A DNA stretch of 64,000 bases, from assembly GCF_002234575.2 (NCBI RefSeq), contig NZ_CP022464.2, positions 3,720,001 through 3,784,000 of the forward strand, written 5' to 3'. Shown here piece by piece: positions 60,674 to 64,000 of the stretch. Within the stretch, counting starts at the first letter, position 1. Every line of letters begins with the position of its first letter. A program made the position numbers and the translations under genes. This DNA is from Enterocloster bolteae (GTDB lineage Bacteria > Bacillota > Clostridia > Lachnospirales > Lachnospiraceae). Below the pieces are notes generated by a model. It saw only the letters and a program-made list of their open reading frames with translations. It was not told the origin of the DNA and searched no databases.

Positions 60674-61657
60674 ATGATTCATCGTTATGAAACTCCCTGT
60701 ATGGACCTGCAGCAGATTCATCAGTCCGGCCAATGTTTCCGCATGGTTCCCCTGCCGGAACATACATACCCTTCAGGGACAAAGAACGGCTACCGGCTCA
60801 TCAGCGGCCTCCGCGTCCTGCGCGCGTGGCAGGACGGCCCTTTCGTCTGCCTGGACTGTCCCCATGAGGACCTTTCCTTCTGGCTGTCCTATCTGGACAT
60901 GGACCGGGATTACCAGGCTGTCATCGCCTCCATTGACCGGGAAAATACCTACCTGAGGGCAGCTGCCATGAGCGGGACAGGCATACGCATCCTGCGCCAG
61001 GACCCATGGGAGATGATCATTACCTTCGTGATCTCCCAGCAAAAGACCATTCCCAACATACGTCAGCTGGTGGAAGCCCTCAGCAGCCGGTACGGCACCC
61101 TTCTGGAAGATAGACAGAACCGTGGGAGCGGTGAGGTCCGGGAGAAAGATGAGGTCCGGGAGAAAGAAGGTGCCCGGAGGGAAGGTGCTGCCCTGGAAGA
61201 AAGTCTCCCGCCGGCCTTCTCCTTTCCTGCCCCCAGCCAGCTCTGTCTTGCTTCCCTGGAAGATTTAATGGGGCTTAAGCTGGGCTACCGGGCCAAGTAC
61301 ATCCACAGGCTCTGCCAGGACGCGGTTTCAGGCAGGCTGGACCTTTCCCATCTGGCTGCCCTTAACTATGAGGAAGCCATGGAATATCTCACCGGATTTT
61401 ACGGAATCGGAAAAAAGGTAGCCAACTGTGTGTGTCTTTTCGGCCTCCACCACATAGACGCGTTTCCGGTAGATACATGGATCGAAAAAATCCTGATGGA
61501 GCAGTATTTTGACAGAAAAAAATACCGCCGCATCCCCAAAAACCGTCTCTGCGAAACAATCGTAGAAGATGTGTTCGGGCGATACAGCGGCTGTGCCGGC
61601 ATCATGCAGCAATATATTTTTTATTACGAGCGCAGCGTCAGGCAGGGAAGGGAATGA
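60674..61657 (+). CDS. 8-oxoguanine/3-methyladenine-type DNA glycosylase (OGG1-like HhH-GPD)
   Basis: 327 residues from the ATG that follows the predicted transcription start; ribosome site AAAGG is weak. N-terminal OGG domain (to about 110; GQCFRMVPL), then the HhH-GPD domain: PWEMIITFVISQQKTIPNIRQ, LGYRAKYIHRLCQDA, and the helix-hairpin-helix YGIGKKVANCVCLFG with the likely Schiff-base Lys, followed by AFPVDTWI with the catalytic Asp. It should excise oxidised guanine. A charged linker at about 153-180 holds an 18-bp in-frame tandem duplication. Divergent from pheST. Confidence 0.9.
   Translation: MIHRYETPCMDLQQIHQSGQCFRMVPLPEHTYPSGTKNGYRLISGLRVLRAWQDGPFVCLDCPHEDLSFWLSYLDMDRDYQAVIASIDRENTYLRAAAMSGTGIRILRQDPWEMIITFVISQQKTIPNIRQLVEALSSRYGTLLEDRQNRGSGEVREKDEVREKEGARREGAALEESLPPAFSFPAPSQLCLASLEDLMGLKLGYRAKYIHRLCQDAVSGRLDLSHLAALNYEEAMEYLTGFYGIGKKVANCVCLFGLHHIDAFPVDTWIEKILMEQYFDRKKYRRIPKNRLCETIVEDVFGRYSGCAGIMQQYIFYYERSVRQGRE
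61133..61168 (+). repeat. 18-bp tandem duplication (17 of 18 identical) in the glycosylase linker
   Basis: GAGGTCCGGGAGAAAGAT followed directly by the same sequence with the last base changed; encodes a repeated E-V-R-E-K-D/E unit. Confidence 0.93.
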
Positions 61658-61663
61658 GCTGTG

Positions 61664-62275
61664 TCACTCCATAAGCCGCCCCATAGACGGGCGCAGGCGT
61701 CCGGCCACCGTCACTGCAAGAATGCAGAGTATATAATCCGGAATCATGGTGGGCAGGCAGTATACCGCAAAGATGGCGCCCCATCCCACTGTGTCGGGAG
61801 TCACCACCACAAAGTGGGTGATGAAGTAAAAGTAAAGGATTCCCATTCCGTAATAAATCACATACCCCACCGTGGCGCTAAACAGGCAGGCCCCGGGCTT
61901 TGAGGCGTGCATCCACTCCACTATCTTACCCATCACATAGGCTGCCAGAGCAAATCCCAGCAGAAACCCAAAAGTGGGGCGAATCAGATAAGAAGGTCCT
62001 CCGCCCCGCGCAAATACAGGAATTCCCACCAGTCCAATCAGCAGATAGGTGGACACACTGAGGAAGGCTCTTCTGGAGCCAAGCAAAAGGCCTGCCAGAA
62101 GCACAAAGAACCACTGAAGGGTAAAATTCATGGTGTCCGCTCCCACCGGTATGACAATCTTAATAAAGGCCCCCACTGCTGTCAACGCCGTAAACAGCCC
62201 GCATACCGTCAGGTCCCTTGCAATTCCGTGCCGCTGCACCATTGTACGGCTTCCTGTGCTGCTTCCCTGTCTCAT
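61664..62275 (-). CDS. bioY: BioY-family biotin transporter substrate-binding component
   Basis: 203 residues with six hydrophobic helices. BioY features: LFTALTAVGAFIKIVIP, GLLLGSRRAFLSVSTYLLIGLVGIPVFARGGGPSYLIRPTFGFLLGFALAAYVMG (the conserved G-G-x-x-x-L-x-x-P-T-x-G-F segment) and a C-terminal Asp before helix six. It is the S-component of an ECF-type biotin importer; the energy-coupling module is not in the window. It ends 6 bases from the convergent glycosylase gene. No BirA box was looked for beyond the leader and none was obvious. Confidence 0.92.
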   Translation of the reverse strand: MRQGSSTGSRTMVQRHGIARDLTVCGLFTALTAVGAFIKIVIPVGADTMNFTLQWFFVLLAGLLLGSRRAFLSVSTYLLIGLVGIPVFARGGGPSYLIRPTFGFLLGFALAAYVMGKIVEWMHASKPGACLFSATVGYVIYYGMGILYFYFITHFVVVTPDTVGWGAIFAVYCLPTMIPDYILCILAVTVAGRLRPSMGRLME

Positions 62276-62320
62276 TCACTCCACTCCTTCTGTCTCATCA
62301 AAATCTGCCTGCCGGACAAA

Positions 62321-62911
62321 TCACATCATGCCCAGCTCAAATATCTTCCATCGCTCCCGCAGCCCTGCTTCCCTGCCCACCGCAAAATCCCTGGTGAACG
62401 CTCCGTCCCCCCACTGAGGGGCCTTCTGCAGGGCCTTGGGAGACCATTTCTGCGAAAAAGAGACCCGTACCACCTTATACTCCTCATATCCGTAGGAGGC
62501 CGCCAGCTGGTCGTAACGGGCTTTCTGGTCCTCATATTCCTCCTGGGACAGGGTTTTAAACCCATGGACAATGTACTCCTGTATATAATATCCGTCTTTA
62601 AAATCCCGGTCCTCCTGTTCAAAATTCAGGGCTTCCAGCTGATCTTGCGGAAACAGCCTGCTGCACATGTCGAACTGGCCCAGACCCTTATACTTATAAA
62701 ACCAGGCAGCTGTCATCTGAGGCATGTCCGCGGGCATGGATTCAAATTTAACATGCCTGGGAAGCAAATCGTCCTGCACCGTATATTCACTTACCAGCTT
62801 TTCTCCGCCCTTTGCCTTGTTGGCTGCAGCCACCCCGAACATGATGGCCAGACAAAGCAGTGTCAGACCGCAGATTCTGACGGCCTGGGGCGATATGTTG
62901 CGTCTGTTCAT
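62321..62911 (-). CDS. Hypothetical membrane-anchored or exported protein
   Basis: 196 residues from the second ATG (M-N-R-R-N-I), the first one being too close to its AAAAGG. One hydrophobic N-terminal helix (about 11-30; ICGLTLLCLAIMFGVAAANK) is a signal peptide or anchor with no lipobox. The rest is soluble and charged (FYKYKGLGQFDMCSRLFPQD, IVHGFKTLSQEEYEDQKARY, VVRVSFSQKWSPKA), ending DELRERW-like. The second half resembles small extracellular NTF2-like or DUF4829-like domains, not firmly. Between BioY and the RmlD-like gene on one strand; function unknown. Confidence 0.65.
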   Translation of the reverse strand: MNRRNISPQAVRICGLTLLCLAIMFGVAAANKAKGGEKLVSEYTVQDDLLPRHVKFESMPADMPQMTAAWFYKYKGLGQFDMCSRLFPQDQLEALNFEQEDRDFKDGYYIQEYIVHGFKTLSQEEYEDQKARYDQLAASYGYEEYKVVRVSFSQKWSPKALQKAPQWGDGAFTRDFAVGREAGLRERWKIFELGMM

Positions 62912-62935
62912 ATTATGCAATCCTTTCATAGCCTT

Positions 62936-63820
62936 TTAACAGCTGGCCCGGGACATTTCCCTGTGTTCCATACAGCACTTGCGTATTCCCTCGGAAGTAT
63001 TAAAGAACCGTATTCCATAGGATTTTATCTTGTCCGTATCCATGGTCAGATTTCTGGGACAGGAGGCAAACCTCTCATCATTGCGTTTTAATATACCGCC
63101 GGAATCGCTTCCTGCTAATTCCCTGAGGAACAGCCTGGCCGTGTCAAAGGTGTTGTACCGGTTCTCACTTCCAAAGTTATAAACACCTCCGGGAAGCCCC
63201 ATGGCCTCCTCCAGATGGCGCACCACTTCCCACACATAGGTGATTCCCCTGTAATCATGGACAGGAAACTCCACCTCCCGCCTATCCTTTAACGCGTCCG
63301 CCAGCTTCTGCAACAGCCCCTGGCCCGCCGCTCTTCCCCTGGACGGAGCGTCATACATCCAAGTAAGCCTGAGGGCCACTGCATCCGGCAGGTATGTGAG
63401 CATGGCTTCCTCCGCCCGTTTCTTGTCTCTTCCATACACATTTCCCGGCTTTCCCTCGCTGCCCTCACGGTTGGGCTCCATGGAATGGGATGTGTTGTAA
63501 ATCTGGTCGGAACTGGTAAATATCATACGGCTGCCGGCGTTCCTGCATGCCTTGGCCAGGTTGATGGTTCCCCTTACATTGACCTTCTCTGAGAGGACCG
63601 GATTTCTTTCACATGTACCTGTGTTTGAAATTGCCGCACAGTGCAGGACATAATCCGGCCGGATAGCCTTTATAAAGGCGGAAACCGCCACAAAATCCTC
63701 AATATCCAGTTCCCTGTGCGTCACCCCCACTGCCTCATATCCGTCCCTGTTACTATAATATTCACAAATCCGGGAACCGAGAAATCCCCCGGCCCCTGTT
63801 ATCAATAAGCGTCTGTTCAT
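62936..63820 (-). CDS. RmlD/SDR-family NAD(P)-dependent sugar-nucleotide reductase or epimerase
   Basis: 294 residues from the ATG after AAAGG; a longer frame lacks a site. Extended short-chain dehydrogenase: Rossmann GAGGFLGSRICEYY, RPDYVLHCAAISNTGTCE, N-x-x-G-T-x-N-L-A-K-A-C, TSSDQIYN and the catalytic pair in VYGRDKKRAEE (Y-x-x-x-K). It is closest in style to dTDP-4-dehydrorhamnose reductases (RmlD), which lack strict specificity signatures. A following partial gene is on the same strand. Substrate not assignable. Confidence 0.83.
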   Translation of the reverse strand: MNRRLLITGAGGFLGSRICEYYSNRDGYEAVGVTHRELDIEDFVAVSAFIKAIRPDYVLHCAAISNTGTCERNPVLSEKVNVRGTINLAKACRNAGSRMIFTSSDQIYNTSHSMEPNREGSEGKPGNVYGRDKKRAEEAMLTYLPDAVALRLTWMYDAPSRGRAAGQGLLQKLADALKDRREVEFPVHDYRGITYVWEVVRHLEEAMGLPGGVYNFGSENRYNTFDTARLFLRELAGSDSGGILKRNDERFASCPRNLTMDTDKIKSYGIRFFNTSEGIRKCCMEHREMSRASC

Positions 63821-63915
63821 TCTGTTTTTATGCCTTTCTACAGATATGATAACATTATAGCCCACTAATTCTTACAATTCTTTACGGATTTCTTAATATT
63901 TTAACAAGCTCTTCT

Positions 63916-64000
63916 TTAATATATTATATCTTCCAGGGAAATCATCTCATATTCCGTGCTGTATTCCTCTTGTGCAAGACTTCTGTCCCTGTATTCCGCC
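63916..64000 (-). CDS. C-terminal end of an unidentified protein (5' end outside window)
   Basis: The minus-strand frame entering from the window edge gives A-E-Y-R-D-R-S-L-A-Q-E-E-Y-S-T-E-Y-E-M-I then S-L-E-D-I-I-Y before TAA. Acidic, helical-looking tail consistent with a real coding end, but too short to identify. It is upstream of and co-directional with the RmlD-like gene, about 95 bases away. Confidence 0.5.
   Translation of the reverse strand, partial: AEYRDRSLAQEEYSTEYEMISLEDIIY

Noticed and set aside
61133..61168. Functional protein repeat in the glycosylase
   Set aside because: Only two copies in a low-complexity linker, so a recent duplication is a better explanation than a repeat domain.
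61907..63091. Plus-strand frame of about 394 residues
   Set aside because: Antisense to bioY, the hypothetical exported protein and the RmlD-like gene, all of which have ribosome sites and recognisable or coherent proteins.
1..64000. CRISPR arrays, insertion sequences, prophage or attachment sites
   Set aside because: No repeat has more than two copies with spacer structure, no transposase or integrase was seen, and tRNA-Leu has no duplicated 3' end nearby.

Overview
The window looks like a chromosomal segment of a gut-type Lachnospiraceae (Clostridia), most like the Enterocloster/Clostridium clostridioforme group. This rests on gene order and protein style: a dgt-dnaG-rpoD-trmK-nif3 block, clostridial T-box leaders, a Csp-like subtilase, a TRAP plus YesMN-type sensory module, and hexuronate catabolic genes. 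The species is an inference; no database was searched. I see no phage, insertion sequence, CRISPR array or classical defence island. The DNA reads as ordinary core and metabolic chromosome with dense, well-terminated operons.

Layout. 1-7.5 kb: the tail of a Crp/Fnr regulator, a PAS-GGDEF-GGDEF-EAL protein, a rubredoxin, an EF-G-like GTPase paralog, an NTF2/SnoaL-GGDEF cyclase, a small ORF and a putative amidase. 7.6-14 kb: a truncated nucleoside deoxyribosyltransferase-like gene, the aromatic cluster aroF-tyrA-aroA, then a minus-strand cytidylate-kinase-like/ZIP transporter pair and a nicotinamidase-like hydrolase. 14-17.4 kb: a tryptophan T-box leader in front of an ABC transporter (trpXYZ). 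17.4-20.2 kb: an XRE regulator, a PAS-PAS-GGDEF cyclase and an unknown lipoprotein.

20.4-28.5 kb: hexuronate degradation. uxaA, an IclR regulator, eda, kdgK and a second PfkB kinase lie on the minus strand; a LacI regulator and uxaC lie divergently on the plus strand. The divergent promoters each carry a near-identical palindromic operator just downstream of the -10 box. 28.5-38.2 kb: a flippase-like membrane protein, a small unknown gene, RNase P RNA, then a three-component sensor (sugar-binding protein, YesM kinase, YesN regulator) behind a TRAP transporter operon that may import the sugar acid feeding the neighbouring pathway.

38.4-45.7 kb: the macromolecular-synthesis operon dgt-dnaG-rpoD-trmK-nif3-TGS/uridine kinase. 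45.8-52.4 kb: a Csp-like serine protease, an NSS symporter, an NhaC antiporter, a two-gene SUF-type Fe-S assembly unit and tRNA-Leu(CAG). 52.4-60.6 kb: a 1325-residue GGDEF-GAF-GGDEF-GAF-GGDEF-EAL protein and pheST behind a phenylalanine T-box. 60.6-64 kb: an OGG-type DNA glycosylase, BioY, a hypothetical protein, an RmlD-like reductase and the end of a further gene.

Two themes stand out. First, four proteins with c-di-GMP domains sit within 56 kb. Second, both T-boxes can be read completely (specifier codon and discriminator-pairing base agree), which assigns the transporter to tryptophan. I found no clear candidate for a wholly new multi-gene system; the best leads are the domain-rich c-di-GMP protein, the EF-G paralog with altered GTPase motifs, the uronate regulatory architecture, and a recurring pattern of perfect two-copy tandem duplications of 12-18 bp.
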